In this document: positions 1 to 12,007 of the stretch, piece by piece
Numbering within the stretch: the stretch's first letter is position 1
Layout of the letters: the number at the start of each line of letters is the position of its first letter
DNA from: Melieria omissa
Taxonomy: Eukaryota > Arthropoda > Insecta > Diptera > Ulidiidae
NCBI GenBank assembly: GCA_963971225.1
Contig: OZ020267.1
Span: forward strand, 152,387,920 to 152,451,919
Length of the DNA stretch: 64,000 nt
Reading direction: 5' to 3'
The notes under the pieces: generated by a model
Databases searched by the model: none
What the model saw: only the letters and a program-made list of their open reading frames with translations
What the model was told of the DNA's origin: nothing
Made by a program: the position numbers and the translations under genes

Positions 1-788
1 GGCTTTCAACAACGACCCATCTTAAAGTAGTAATGTGATATATAGGTATAGTTATATTAGTTTATTGTGCTTGTTATTGATCGAACGGCGGCGTAATGAT
101 TGCCCTGATTCAATTGTTGTTTCGTAGAGAAAAATTTTGCTTTCACTTCACACATTGCCACAATTGAAGTTGGCCTATTTATAAGTATGCTAATTAAGTT
201 TATACAAACAAGTAATGGGTAAATGTAAACCTAGACCACAATCAGATGTTTTCGTATCTGAAAGCATTTGCCTACAATTGAAAAAATAAAACCCGGTCAA
301 TATTCAATTTCAATAATGACAAAGATTACACTATAAGAAATAAATTGTTTCTATTTAAAAAGCGGCTATGTATAGAAAACTATAAACCAAAATAGCTAAA
401 ATCGCTTGCTCCAACATTCAATTTAGCACAAGGGAAAAATCCCTCGCAGCCGCGGTCTAGTGAAGCTATCGGTCTTTTGTGCCGATGCACAAATACAATG
501 TTGTGTACTTGTAAGCGGATGATAAACAATCGGTCACGTTCGATTGCCTTCCATAATTGTCGTAGAGGAGAATTGTCAGTGTTGAAAAAACAAAAACGGA
601 AAATTAAAAAATCAACTTTAGTAGCGCGAGTAGTGCTGTAGTAACAGTCTAAAATAACGTAGAATGTATGCACATTTGCGCTGTGTGCGCACGGCAGGTG
701 ATGCAACAACTTTATGAGCTTTATCTGTTCGCTACGTCTTTTCAAGGGAATAGAAAATAATTTTCCCTTATTCATGGACAGCACTCAC
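1..788. other. Intronic sequence left of HYKK exon 1
   Basis: This is AT-rich sequence downstream (minus strand) of the splice donor of the hydroxylysine-kinase-like exon, so it is best read as the start of that gene's first coding intron. I found no second kinase exon on the minus strand here; the rest of the gene must lie beyond the left edge. No repeats or RNA genes were recognised. Confidence 0.5.
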
Positions 789-1120
789 CTATCTGGCTTG
801 ATCAAGTAGTTGCGATCATCGTAGGAGATCAGCTCCGTGATCTCGTTTATCGTGATGCCGTACAGGCGGCGCGCCAGCGACTCCACGTCCTCCGGATTAA
901 CCTTCGGCCTGATATTCGCGCCCGGCTGAAGCACTTCGCTCTCGTTGGGCTTCATGCTCGGCGGCTCGGTGGTATCCGCTGTGCCGTTGTTGTTGGCAGC
1001 AGTGTTATCGCCCCCGTTGGTATGACCGATGACGTATTTGGCCGTGGCGTCGTACTCGTGATTAAGCGTATACGATTTCTTTGAGAGATTGCTCAGCTCC
1101 ACATTGTTCCACTGTTCCAT
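789..1120 (-). CDS. HYKK: Hydroxylysine kinase-like, first coding exon (partial)
   Basis: This exon encodes about 111 residues and ends at a clear donor (ATAG|GTGAG at 790-786), leaving two bases of a split codon. The start is the ATG at 1120 in a good context (CGCCATGG); the open frame upstream has no ATG. The last third holds LARRLYGITINEITEL followed by SYDDRNYLI, the entry motif of the HYKK/AGPHD1 family of aminoglycoside-phosphotransferase-fold kinases, which phosphorylate 5-hydroxy-L-lysine with GTP in lysine catabolism. The first ~75 residues are low complexity (N, T, P) and are longer than in the human protein. The ATP-binding and catalytic parts (Brenner motif, HxDxxxxN) are not in the window, so activity cannot be judged. 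Family call fairly sure; exact orthology inferred. Confidence 0.75.
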
Positions 1121-2562
1121 GGCGCAGCCGCAAACCAACCCGTTCTTTATATGTGTACGTGTGTATAATGTGCTCCTGCAATAAGTTCAGTTTTGAATTG
1201 GTACTCCAACTTGTCAAACGCTACGCTGCGATTGTGCTCTTCTCTGTTCACCGTCACGATCGCAAATGCCGTACACGATATTCTCTGCTGGCATGCACGC
1301 AACAACCGGACCGGGTCGGCCGCAAATGTCCGTCTGTGTTGATTTTAGTTGACTGCTTACGAGCGAGCGGCTTTTGCTGCTTCTTCTTTTTTTATTATTG
1401 TTAATTTTCTTTTTGTTCGTCTTATGTGTTTTTGTGGTGTACGTTAGTTATTTACATTATTTGTTTAAATTTGTATTGACTCTTTTTATCTACGCTCCAT
1501 TTCTGGCCCCGCCACTTGTCATGATCCGCTTGCAGGTTTGTGTGCTTGTGAATTTATTCTTTCACAAAGTTGTTAGCACAACTTAAAAATACTTCGCCCT
1601 CAGCTGCCGCCTGCCCACCCGCTGCGACTTAGTGCCCAGACGAGCGCGCACACATAAATCGCCGCCACTGGTTGGATATCATTGTTGACAGTTTCAAGTG
1701 ATAAGACGACAAGTCGCTTATAACGCTTCAAATAAATGAAAAGGAAATTTCTCGTTCTAAATTTGATATTCTGCACTGCGATGCGAATTTGTAAAGCCTG
1801 CAGCTGGATATGGACTGGTGCGTGTGGCAGCCAGCGGCCGCCGAGAGGCACTTGTTCGGCTGCACAATTGAATTTAATGGGTAATGGACCAGTAATCGGA
1901 TTATCCCAATTGTGGCAAATTGAGTTATCTATCTACAAGAGCACCGGCGCCTGTTCCAGTGGGTGGTTAAGTGCCGTCCGCGCAGTTTCAGGCTATTGTT
2001 TGCGTCTTGAAATCTACAAAAGTTTTTTTTTGTGTTTTCAATTTGTTGCGTCAAGGGACAGTTGAAAATTCCATCTAATTCAAAGTAGTGCGACTAACTA
2101 CTGGCTGACTAACGGGCGATTGCTTAATGTGAACGCCAGTAAAATGTAATTTTCGATGCTGCCGAAATGTTTTGTAAGTTCGGCAAAGAACATTTGCGCA
2201 ACTCTAAATTTGAACGATAATTGCTTGTGATCATTTGATGTGCCCAATTGAATGAGTACAGCGCACGTTCGCCTCATTACACAGACAAAGCATTGTGTGT
2301 GCGGATGCATTGAAAACTGAAACCAAGTCTGAATAGAATAATTTTTCGGCTTGGATAAAAAAATCTAACCTATTTCTCTGATATCGTATTTGCAGTCTTT
2401 ATAAACGAGCATCAGCAGTCGGTTAGTAATTTTTTTAGAGGAACGTAGATTTCAAAAAGCGAAAATATTTGTTGCATAGATTTACTAAACGAATAATGCT
2501 GCTAGTCAAATTTTCTGTTAATTTTTATTTGTGTTGTGCTGTTTTTTTTATTCACTTATGAG
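1121..2562. other. Intergenic sequence, no gene seen
   Basis: This stretch lies upstream of the HYKK-like start and downstream of the unidentified terminal exon. It contains T-rich runs near 1380-1450 and several AATAAA/TTTATT motifs near 2524-2553. Short open frames here are not conserved-looking and have no splice context. It presumably contains the HYKK promoter, but no core element could be assigned with confidence. Confidence 0.4.
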
Positions 2563-2694
2563 TTAGATTTCGTTTACGGCTTTCGTATCTGGAAATGCCT
2601 TATTTTCCACAATGGAACTTTTATATTTCAGCTCCACGATGTGACTCACCAATGGAACGCCGAACTCGAGCATCAGTCGCCGTGAGTTGTTGAC
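2563..2694 (-). CDS. Terminal coding exon of an unidentified gene
   Basis: A minus-strand acceptor (TTTTTAG| at about 2700-2695) opens a frame of 43 codons ending in TAA at 2565-2563. The encoded stretch includes RRLMLEFGVPLVSHIVELKY. Codon choice in the first half (CTG, CTC, GAG, TTC, GGC, GTG, ATC) is like that of the real genes nearby and unlike the flanking AT-rich DNA. On the minus strand, two AATAAA signals follow the stop within about 40 bp (TTTATT on the plus strand at 2548-2553 and 2524-2529). This is what a last exon with a short 3' UTR looks like. I could not recognise the family and could not find its upstream exon between 2,700 and 3,700, where GSTCD begins on the other strand. 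It might be a pseudo-exon. Confidence 0.4.
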   Translation of the reverse strand, partial: VNNSRRLMLEFGVPLVSHIVELKYKSSIVENKAFPDTKAVNEI

Positions 2695-3722
2695 CTAAAA
2701 ACAAACGTCAAGCCAGCAGGTAGAGTGCATTCGCTTTCGAAAACATAACAAATTTGCAGCAAAACAACGCCCTACTAGAAATCACGCAAAACAATCACGC
2801 ATCAAGAGTCGAACTGATCTTGTCGCGCTTATATAAAACAATCGTTATGTTAAAACCAGTTTTGTGTAGAACACCAATTTAACGTGACTTTTATGGTTTT
2901 TAGTGTGGTATACGATTTGTTGGTCAATGCACAAATCTACTAGCAATAGCTGAGGAAACGCGTGATCAATGCGATAATTTTATGTGCATTTGTTGTGTCG
3001 TTTTGGCTTTTGTTTTGCTCACTTAATCGTTTGGTTTTGCCTATCTTATCCAAGGTGTAGTTCGTCGTTGTTGCTGAGACTTTTATTGACATTTGTAATT
3101 ATACTCTTTTGATATGGAAAGCTACTGATTTAATCGTGGTTGAAGACATGCGTCAGCCTAAAAGCTTTACGAAAGCTAAACCAAACTTAAGGGCTGCTGC
3201 TGGAACTAATAGTCGGCCTGTTTGTTCTTGGCAAATAAGATACAATTGATTGTTATCAATATGTTGTGCGATGGGAAAATGTGATTAAAAATATGCATTT
3301 TGCAAGTTGTAGATGTGTATGAAAATATTTGTACGCGTGTTGACTTGGCAACTGCCCATTCAAATCGACAATATTGGATGACAAAGCGATTCGATAAATA
3401 CTCTGCGGCTTTTATAGTTTAGGCTAAAACTAAGTATTATCCAGCAATAAAGAAAATTTAATTAAGTCCCGAATTTTCGAATTCCCTTGGCCTTCCTTAG
3501 CACTTCGTCAGTTCGTTCTGGCTACACTTCGCCATGATGCAACCCTGCGTCTTGGCACATCATACACATATGACGTATGTAAACATAACCTCCTGCATGG
3601 ATTTGTTTGCTAGATAGTGCAGCCAGAGACAATTGTCTCTTTTTTTGGATTTAACTTTTCAATGACACAAATGAAAGAAAATCTCTATTCAATTCAAAGA
3701 AGTCTAAGTGGTAATTCACAAA
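2695..3722. other. Sequence upstream of GSTCD, no clear gene
   Basis: This is AT-rich DNA between the unidentified minus-strand exon and the GSTCD start. It should contain the GSTCD promoter and 5' UTR and, if the exon at 2563-2694 is real, at least one small minus-strand exon. I could not settle on one. No transposon ends or tandem repeats were seen. Confidence 0.4.
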
Positions 3723-5572
3723 ATGGATCAACTGTATGTGGAAATCGAAATATGTACGCGAAACGCTACAACGGAGATTTATACCAGCGTCACGTCGTTT
3801 GTGGCGCTCTACGTATATCGGTTCCTCCGCTCGCCCAGCAACATTAAGTTGAATTTCGTGCTCACTTCGCTGCAGGGAGGAAAGCTGAAACTGCGCTCCG
3901 AGTCGTTGCGCCGCGAACTCACCGAGGAGAAGATTCTGCGCAAGGAAGCGGCCGATGTGGAGGCCATACGCGACTTGCGTCTGCCCATTTTCGCCAAAGA
4001 GAAGAACACTTTCATAGCGGGGATGTGTGCCGTGTGCCGCGAGCTGGTGGCGCGACAGAGTTGTCCGGAGCGGCGTAAGCTGCTCGGCTTTAAGGGCGCC
4101 TGCTTACTGGCGCCAGCCGAGGCGTCAATATGGACGCGATTTTGCGAAGTCGATGTGGTGGTGGCAATCAATGAGCTGTTGTGCCTGCAAGCGAGAGGGC
4201 AGCAATTGGACGAGATGCCGGTTGAGGTGCCCCGTTTCGAACGACATATGAACGAGCCCGTGCGCATGCACAACATCTACAAGCTGGCGCGGGAGCAAGC
4301 CAATCAACAATTGCAGAAGAGCGGCGTTGGGCCAAAACAGCGGCGCACTAAAGTGATGGTCGAGAGCGGCAGTGTACCCAAGGAGCAGTTGCCCATTGAG
4401 CATCGGTTTGCGGAGGGCATCAGCTTTACCATTGCCGATTTGATACTGTACGCCTGCATGCGTTTGATTTTCCAGCGGTGTCCGGGCATGTTGGTGCACT
4501 TTCCCCTGACCAGTACTTGGCTAAGCGAGGTAGTACAATGATTATTTGGTGGTAGCGGGGCCTACACAAGATTGTTTCGTTTCAGATTGATGCATTCGAT
4601 CCCAGCTGCCAACTTGTACTCGACGAGCTGCACATGCTCCCACAGATAACGGACCAAAATTCACCTGAAGCAGTGCTGAAGATTCCCGATTGTGAAGCAA
4701 GTAGTCTGTACAAGAGCGACCCGAAGCGCTACAAACCACGCAATCGCATCTATACTGCGCAGGGCGAAGTCGACGCTGCGCTGGCCAAGCTGCAGGCGCT
4801 TCAACTGGATTTCACCAGCGATTGTAGCACTGTGTACAGTGACAGCCGCATTGACTGGAATACCATAGAGCCCGAGCATGAGAAAAGTTCGGCGCTGCCA
4901 CGACAGCGCATTGAACGCAAGCGACAGCAGTTGGAGAACTTGGCAAACGCTGTAGTATCATTGGCCGAGTCGGGTGACCGCATTGTCGACTTTTGCAGTG
5001 GCACCGGCCACTTGGGCATTTTGCTGGCATTACAGCTGCCGCAGTGTACAGTGGTGCTTATGGAGAATAAGGCCGTTTCGTTGGATCGTGCCAAGAAACG
5101 CGCTGCCGAGTTGGCGCTCAAGAACTGCCACTTCTACCAGTGCAACATAGACTACTTTGAGGGCCAGTTTGAGCTCGGCACATCGCTGCATGCGTGTGGC
5201 ACGGCCACGGATATTGTTCTGCAGCAGTGCCAGCGCTCGCGTGCGAAATTCGTGTGCTGTCCCTGCTGCTACGGCTCGCTGCAGCCGATGCCACACATCT
5301 CGTATCCGCTAAGTCAATGTTTCCGTACGGTGCTGAGCGCCAAAGATTACCTGTACATTGCGCACACGGCTGATCAGGCGCACGAGCTGGGTACACTCAA
5401 TTGCCGCCCGGAGACTACTGTGCAGGGCCAGCTGTGTATGGACATTGTAGACACCGATCGCAAGTTGCAGGCGGAGGAAGCGGGCTATGACGTCACGCTG
5501 ACGAGACTCCAGCCCGAACAGTGTACGCCAAAAAATCGACTGCTGGTGGGGCGTGTTGCACCGGCCAGTTGA
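3723..5572 (+). CDS. GSTCD: GSTCD homologue (GST C-terminal + methyltransferase-like domain)
   Basis: Two coding exons, 3723-4529 and 4586-5572, joined across a 56 bp phase-0 intron (GAG|GTAGTA ... TTTCAG|ATT), give 597 residues; the human GSTCD is about 633 from memory. The first ATG of the conserved frame at 3723 is used rather than an in-frame ATG five codons earlier. The N-terminal half corresponds to the GST C-terminal-like domain. The second half carries a methyltransferase motif I, VDFCSGTGHLG (about residues 403-413), then SLHACGTATD and the cysteine cluster CCPCCYG, all hallmarks of this family. Its substrate is unknown; the human locus is linked to lung function. An AATAAA lies 54 bp after the stop, and the gene converges on Nedd8. 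Family assignment is firm, molecular role is not. Confidence 0.9.
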
Positions 5573-5625
5573 CACTTAAGTGGTCGGCCCACACTTGTAG
5601 ATCTTCCATTTTTAAAACGATGCAC

Positions 5626-5631
5626 AATAAA
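5626..5631 (+). terminator. Poly(A) signal of GSTCD
   Basis: A canonical AATAAA 54 bp downstream of the GSTCD stop codon. Cleavage would be expected about 10-30 bp further on, close to where the opposing Nedd8 transcript should also end. Confidence 0.7.
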
Positions 5632-5694
5632 GTTGATTACTTGAAAATCGTGAGCGACCGCGAATTTTCGACCCATTTGCTAATCAATTAGTCT

Positions 5695-5700
5695 TTTATT
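5695..5700 (-). terminator. Likely poly(A) signal of Nedd8
   Basis: A minus-strand AATAAA (TTTATT on plus) lies 127 bp beyond the Nedd8 stop. Another AATAAA at 5815-5810 is only 12 bp after the stop and could give a very short 3' UTR. Which is used cannot be told from the sequence. Confidence 0.5.
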
Positions 5701-5826
5701 TACACTACATGCATCATCACAATCGATATAAAGAGCTTCGAGTGCGAGCGGTGGCCAATGCTGAAATCCAATTCAACTTCACAACTTTACCTCTACATTA
5801 TTTATAAATTTTATTTGTAATTTCTC

Positions 5827-6363
<537 letters not shown>

Positions 6364-7253
6364 GCTGCGTGTATGGAAAGTGTTTTATTGCGGATTTCAG
6401 TAGCTTCCTCCAACGATATCAGTCCAAAAGCGTTTCCAGCTACCGTTTGCCAAATGTTATCGGCTTTTGTATTTTTGTAAAATTTACCGCAATCGCTTGC
6501 CAAAAAAAAGTGTAGAAAAGCCGATTTGCCCCCAGTTAACAGCGTTGCTGGCGAACAGCTGTTGTAGAATCGGCAGCGCCGAAACAGCGCACAGGGTGCA
6601 ACCACACAAAATAAACGTGCACAAATGCTTTCGGAATTGTTTGTAAAGGAGGAGTTCGATTAAATCAAACTGAAACAAATTTTTAAAACAAAAAACTAAA
6701 GTTGAAATGAAATTTCAGAAATTTATTTTTAACAAGTACGAAAAAGCTAGCTGGCGGAACCGAAAGGCTCATGGTTATACAATTTTGATACTATTTCCAG
6801 AGATTTGGTACAAAACTGGAAACTGATTTATCATCCCTGGAGTCATACACAAGTAGATAGGTTTATTTTTTTTTTTAATTTCACCGTAACTTCAAAAGAA
6901 CAATAACGGTACAAAATTAAATGGATTTAAATTAAAATCTTAGGTGCATATCCGAGATAAAATAAAACCATTTTGTTTTAGAAAAATCCACATCTTGCGG
7001 AGTATTGAATACTCCTCTTGCTGCATAAGCAATTTTTACATTTTCGAAGTTCATCGCCCATTTTACAAACAAGAAATAGATTGTCCTTACTGGCAACAAA
7101 TAGGATACGCGAATTTATTTTAGATTTACTATTTATAAAAATTAACAAAATAATTATCTAACAGTTTTACTTTATTCACTAAAAATAACTAAATTGGTTG
7201 AAAACATGTTACTGCTCGTGAGTGGTGAGATCACATCTTTGCCATCGACGTAG
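6364..7253. other. Nedd8 promoter / 5' UTR region and spacer
   Basis: This is the DNA between the Nedd8 start (minus strand) and the stop of methyltransferase copy A. The ~300 bp next to Nedd8 must contain its 5' UTR and promoter. The rest is AT-rich and should include the 3' end of copy A's upstream neighbour space. No coding exon, repeat or RNA gene recognised. Confidence 0.4.
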
Positions 7254-8455
7254 CTAAGTTAATTTTTTCAGCTTATTCAGTGTGCTGATCTCTTGCGCAA
7301 TAAGTCGGATATCGCGCGCATAAGTGCGACAGCAACCGCCAATGATTTTCGCTCCCAATTGCGCCCACTCGGGCACATAATTCGCCAGCGGCACACAATG
7401 CTCGCGACCCATCCAGCCTTTTGCCACATCGTACACCTCGCCGCTGTTCGGATAGACCACCAGCGGAATCTTGTCCTGGTCAGCGCGAGTGCCGTTCAGG
7501 CGCTTAAATAACGGCGTCACAAACTGTAACGACAAATATGCAGTTATCAGGATTATTGCATTATTTGGGTTTCCTTGAAAAATTTGACGTTGTTATACCT
7601 TGGGATGCACACAATTCACGCCAATGGCCAGACAGTTGTCCTGCGCCTTGCGCTCCTTCAGTAGCTCCCAGATTGACAGAGCCGCCTGCGCAAAGTCCTC
7701 ACCATGCGCCAGTGTCTGCTCGTCCTTGCACTGGAAAGCCACCCAGAATTTCACATCGGGATAATCATCACAGAGCATCTCGACTAAGGCTTCCGCCTCC
7801 ATTTGGCATGGAATCGTTTCGATAGCCAACGCATCCACGCCCGCCTCTATGCAGTCATCGATGCGCACCCGATGCCAGTCGGTGATCTGCTTCGCTGGCA
7901 CATGGTCGGCATAGGCGCCGGTGTATTCCGAGCCGTCATGCAAGTGGGCGCCAAAGGGGCCAATCGACGCAATAATCATTGGGAAGCCTACGAGCAATGT
8001 AATGTACGCCGATACCAAGAAAAGGTGCGAATTGTTAGAGTATACCTTCGGGCACCTGTATGCCTGCCTGATAGCATTCAGCGAGATACTTCTCCTTGGC
8101 GATGTGCGCCAGGCGCACTGTTTTCTTTATCACGTTGTGCGCCTGCTCCACATCCAATTCCATATGCTCCATATAACCATCGACGCTGCTCTGGTAGGTG
8201 TTGGTTAGTATTACATCAGCGCCATCTAGTCAAATTGTAAATCATTCATAAATTTATTAATGTATGCAACGATTAGATTCGGCAGCTGTGGCACTCACTT
8301 TGCAAAAAGTCCAGATGTGTATCGATGACCGCAGCAGGATTTGTGGCATTGAAACGGGCGCTCCATAGCGGATCGCCATCAACGGCATTGCCCACATGGA
8401 CCGTCATCTGTGTGCCGAAGCCGCCATCTTTTGTCAAAATACGTGTGAGACCCAT
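7254..8455 (-). CDS. Homocysteine S-methyltransferase, copy A
   Basis: Four coding exons, 8455-8299, 8225-8046, 7987-7599 and 7523-7254, assemble into 331 residues, the usual size of MmuM/HMT-type enzymes. They transfer a methyl group from S-methylmethionine (or S-adenosylmethionine) to homocysteine to make methionine, in the cytosol. The substrate-loop motif DGGFGTQ is near residue 10. The three zinc-binding cysteines of the Pfam homocysteine S-methyltransferase domain are all present: IGVNC (Cys238) and GGCC (Cys306, Cys307). Residues MIIASIGPFGAHLHDGSEY form the conserved core. A second copy lies 3.6 kb away on the same strand, as in Drosophila, where I recall a tandem pair (CG10621/CG10623). 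Enzyme class is confident; the in vivo methyl donor is inferred. Confidence 0.93.
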
Positions 8456-9473
8456 GTTTGTGTTGTCTTATTTGCCTTGAAAACAGAATGTGAAAACACT
8501 TCGTTACATTTTCTTTCTTCACAGTTTCGTTCAAAAGTTGAGACCTGGTGACGTATTTAATTTTTTACCAAATAAAAAATACGTGTGTGTGTGTGTGTGA
8601 ATAATCAAAAGATATATGCAAATTTACAAACATACATATTTATATGTCGTTAATTAAAACCAAAAGTCTAAAGCAAAACAAACCACAACAATCCTGGGCC
8701 GCAAAAATAGCTTTAGACATGTTTGTATGTACGCGTGTTTGTGTATCGCCAGTGATAAGACCGAGCAACGGCGGCACCTCAGCGCGTTATCGTTGCGTGT
8801 TTTCAATATATATATTAGCTATGTACGTGTTTAGTGCGCAGTCTCTTTAGGCGATCTAGTGGGAGCCTTGACATCTGGCTGATATGAACAATTGGCAGAC
8901 GCGAGCGAGTACCCGAGCTGCAGCCGCACTGCAACATAAACTCGACCGCACCTTTAGGTAATTGTAAATGTTTTCTGTTGCAATGGTTTTGGCCAATACG
9001 AAATAACCCAATACTTTATTACATATACGTTTTTTATTTTAATTTACGATTATGTTCGCGCCATGGTCGTCAAGCAAACTGTTCATACGGGTGCAATGAA
9101 CTGATTACTTCAGTTGCTGATTGTTACAAATGCTGTCGTTAACAGAATGCACAAAACAGGGCAGCAGTTGCAGCTGTTACTAGGCTAATCTGTTTGATAA
9201 TATTATTAAAAATAATTCAGCTTAGTTGAGAGTCGGGTCAAAACAATATACGTATACGTATTTTTCTTTAATCAGTGGTTAGTGCCCCGCCGACTCGATC
9301 GAAGTTCTTTTTGTGTAGGTGTGATTGCAGGTTTGCCTATGTTTAGGTGAAAAAATGAAAACACCATGTTTTTGAATTTGGCTGTGTGCCTTAGTTTCAG
9401 TTTCTTAAGATAAAAAGGTTAAAACGTTTCAGTTTTACTAAAAGTTAAGTCATTGAAGTTGGCTGTGTGTATA
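8456..9473. other. 5' flank of methyltransferase copy A
   Basis: Noncoding DNA upstream of copy A containing its promoter. A short (GT)n microsatellite occurs at about 8583-8600. Nothing else was recognised before the TA-flanked transposon at 9474. Confidence 0.4.
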
Positions 9474-10319
9474 CAGTGGACGTCTAGTATAAGGAATTTT
9501 CGATTTAACTTACGGCCAAATTTTTTCCATTGATGGTTCTATATAACAAACGAAAGTGAAATTTGCTATTCGATATAACGAATATTTTTGTTGTTTTTCA
9601 CCCTTCGAATTGTTTTTATTTGAGCATTCACATTCTTTACAATAATAACGATATTTGGTCCGTGAAGTGCGTTACCTCAATTGTTTTTGTTTTTGTTACA
9701 CCTTTCAAATTTACGTCAAGTTACCAACATTTTCAAATTCTGTTTGTATGCATTGCTGATCAGTTTCACAGAATTTGTTTAGCGTTCGGTCGGCGTTTTT
9801 CTTTTAAAAATTAAAATTTCAATAATCAATCAAGAAGGGTAAAGAGCCAATCCGCATCGAAGACTTTTTCACTGTACACACATAGCCATTTTTGTATTTT
9901 GAAAATGCTGGAATAAAATAAGATATTTGTTTAACCTTCTGTCTGTCCTTTGCTCAAAATTGTCAGGATGATCCAACCAAACTTACTGACAAATCATGGA
10001 GAAATGTTACACATAAATCACAAAAGAAAAGGGGAATACCCCGAAAAGTGTTTTCCGCGATTTGTTATTGGGTTGTAAGCGTGATTAACACTAAATAACA
10101 CAAGTAGGCGAGTGCACAAAGCCGCTCAACCGTTTTCTTAATTCCACCTGGGGTCAAATAGAGCCCAAGGGACAGGCTGAAGGTTAAAAACTGAATATGT
10201 GAGACTTATTTCTTTAAGAGGGATGGTTTAAAACAAAAAAATTTCAATCGATTTAACGAATGTTTCGATCTAACAAATTGGGGGTACAACATAAGATTCT
10301 TTATATTGGACGTCCACTG
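9474..10319. mobile_element. Non-autonomous pogo/Tigger-type DNA transposon
   Basis: An 846 bp element flanked on both sides by TA. Its ends are inverted repeats: left begins CAGTGGACGTC and right ends GACGTCCACTG. Comparing the first 29 bp including TA gives 25 matches. The subterminal text (CGATTTAAC, CGATATAACGAA) is typical of the CAGTGGAACCTCGATATAACG class of pogo/Tigger termini that I know from other insects. No intact transposase frame of useful length is visible, so it is a deletion derivative or MITE. It sits between the two methyltransferase copies. Confidence 0.75.
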
Positions 10320-12007
10320 TATTTCTTTTCTGAGGTGTCCTTATTTGAATGTCATCCTAGAGGCCGTAAACGAACGGCACCTAAGTGTCGATAGTGAATA
10401 TTAACTATTTGATATGAGCAGATCCAATTTAATTCCACACACATGCACACACACACACGAGTGTTGTCTATCACGTTTTGTCCAGCTCACCTTGATTCTA
10501 TTAGTATTCTAAACGCAAAAGTTAATGTTCACCAAAAATAACACAAACAAATAACAGTGTTCACTTTTAGACGTGTGATGAGATTAGCACTTGTCGCGCT
10601 CGTAAGTGCAATATCAAAGTTTGAGCACTACCGATTTGTGTATTTATACGTGCGAAATGGACTCCGCCAATCTCCAGACTCAACAGATGCGCGTCTGGTG
10701 ATCGTTTAAATCACTTCACAGACGACCCAACGATTTTATAATTCGGGTGTTCGCAGCGTTCCCGTTAATATGGCTCCGAGACCGTGTTTGCCGCAGTTGA
10801 CGCTTATCAGGCTGGCCTACGGCGACGAGTGGACTTGTTGTTGTGCGGCGATAAGACTGCTTGCCGCTAAAGGCAAGTGTTTCGTTTACATGTCGCTGAT
10901 AATTTATTCTACTAAACCATAACACTGCAATACCCACAACTGGCTCCGCGTCAAAACTAGCTTTTATGTAGACAAAGTAGTAATTAAAAAAAAAAAAAAA
11001 AGAAATAATTGCAATTTTTGCGCGGCGGTGAATGCGGATTTGCGCGCGGACGAATTGAATGAATAATTAATTTGTTTTTGCTTTGATTTTTCTTTAACAC
11101 ATACACATACGTTACAAAAATAATTTGTCTGTGTGTTGGTAAAAAAGTGACGGTTGATTGTGTAAGCGTTGATTTTGTTGCAATCATAAGTAATGGAATT
11201 GGATTGAATTCTTGTAAGTAATTGAAATAATTGACTTTTTGAAAAATGAAACTTTTAAAACTTTTTCATGGTCGCTTAACCCACTTTTGTAGTTTTTAAA
11301 AAGCGTAAACAACAAGCGTTAAAGCCTTTAACAACCCATTATCAAGATGACACTTTAAGTTCATCTTGAAAGAGACGAAGACCCACTAGTACAGTCCAGC
11401 AATTAAAATAATCGCACATTTACGATGATTATTTTGGCAAAGTACTTCGCAAAAAATTCCACAGCATTATTCAATGTTATATAATACAAATTTGATAAAA
11501 AGAAAGAAAACACGCCGATTCTCCCGGTTGCAGAGAGACGTACGTCTGCCGCACTGCTGGTCTGCTTGTCGGCCTGCGAATGATAACCTTTCACGTCCTA
11601 CCGCCACGCCGCTACGACACCCCATGTCGTAATGCTTCGACTTTGGTCAGTTCAGCACATCAATCCCCGGCGTTTGCGAATGCGAAACGAAGCGGCTTAT
11701 TGGCTTGAAATCACTTGATGGCATTTTTATTTATACTTTATACTTATTTATACTAGTTTTTTTGAAAGACCTTGCGGTGTCTGCGCATAGCTAGTGGGTT
11801 ATTGTTTTTGTTTTTGCCATGTTTTTTGCGCATGTAATAATTCAGAAGCCGTACTTGACAAAATTTTATTTTGATTAGAAATTTGTTTGATTTTAGGTCA
11901 AGCTTACTTGTGGCTAAAAATGTGACGAGAATAGTTTCCACTTATCTAACGTGTCAGTCGTTATGTTTATTTAAAAAATATGCAATTAAAAAATACAACG
12001 CGCTTAT
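10320..12007. other. Spacer between the two methyltransferase copies
   Basis: Noncoding sequence with a (CA)n tract at about 10440-10457 and a poly(A) run near 10985-11000. The part just right of 10320 is likely still 5' flank of copy A; the part near 12007 should hold the 3' UTR of copy B. No exon or transposon boundary was recognised. Confidence 0.4.
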
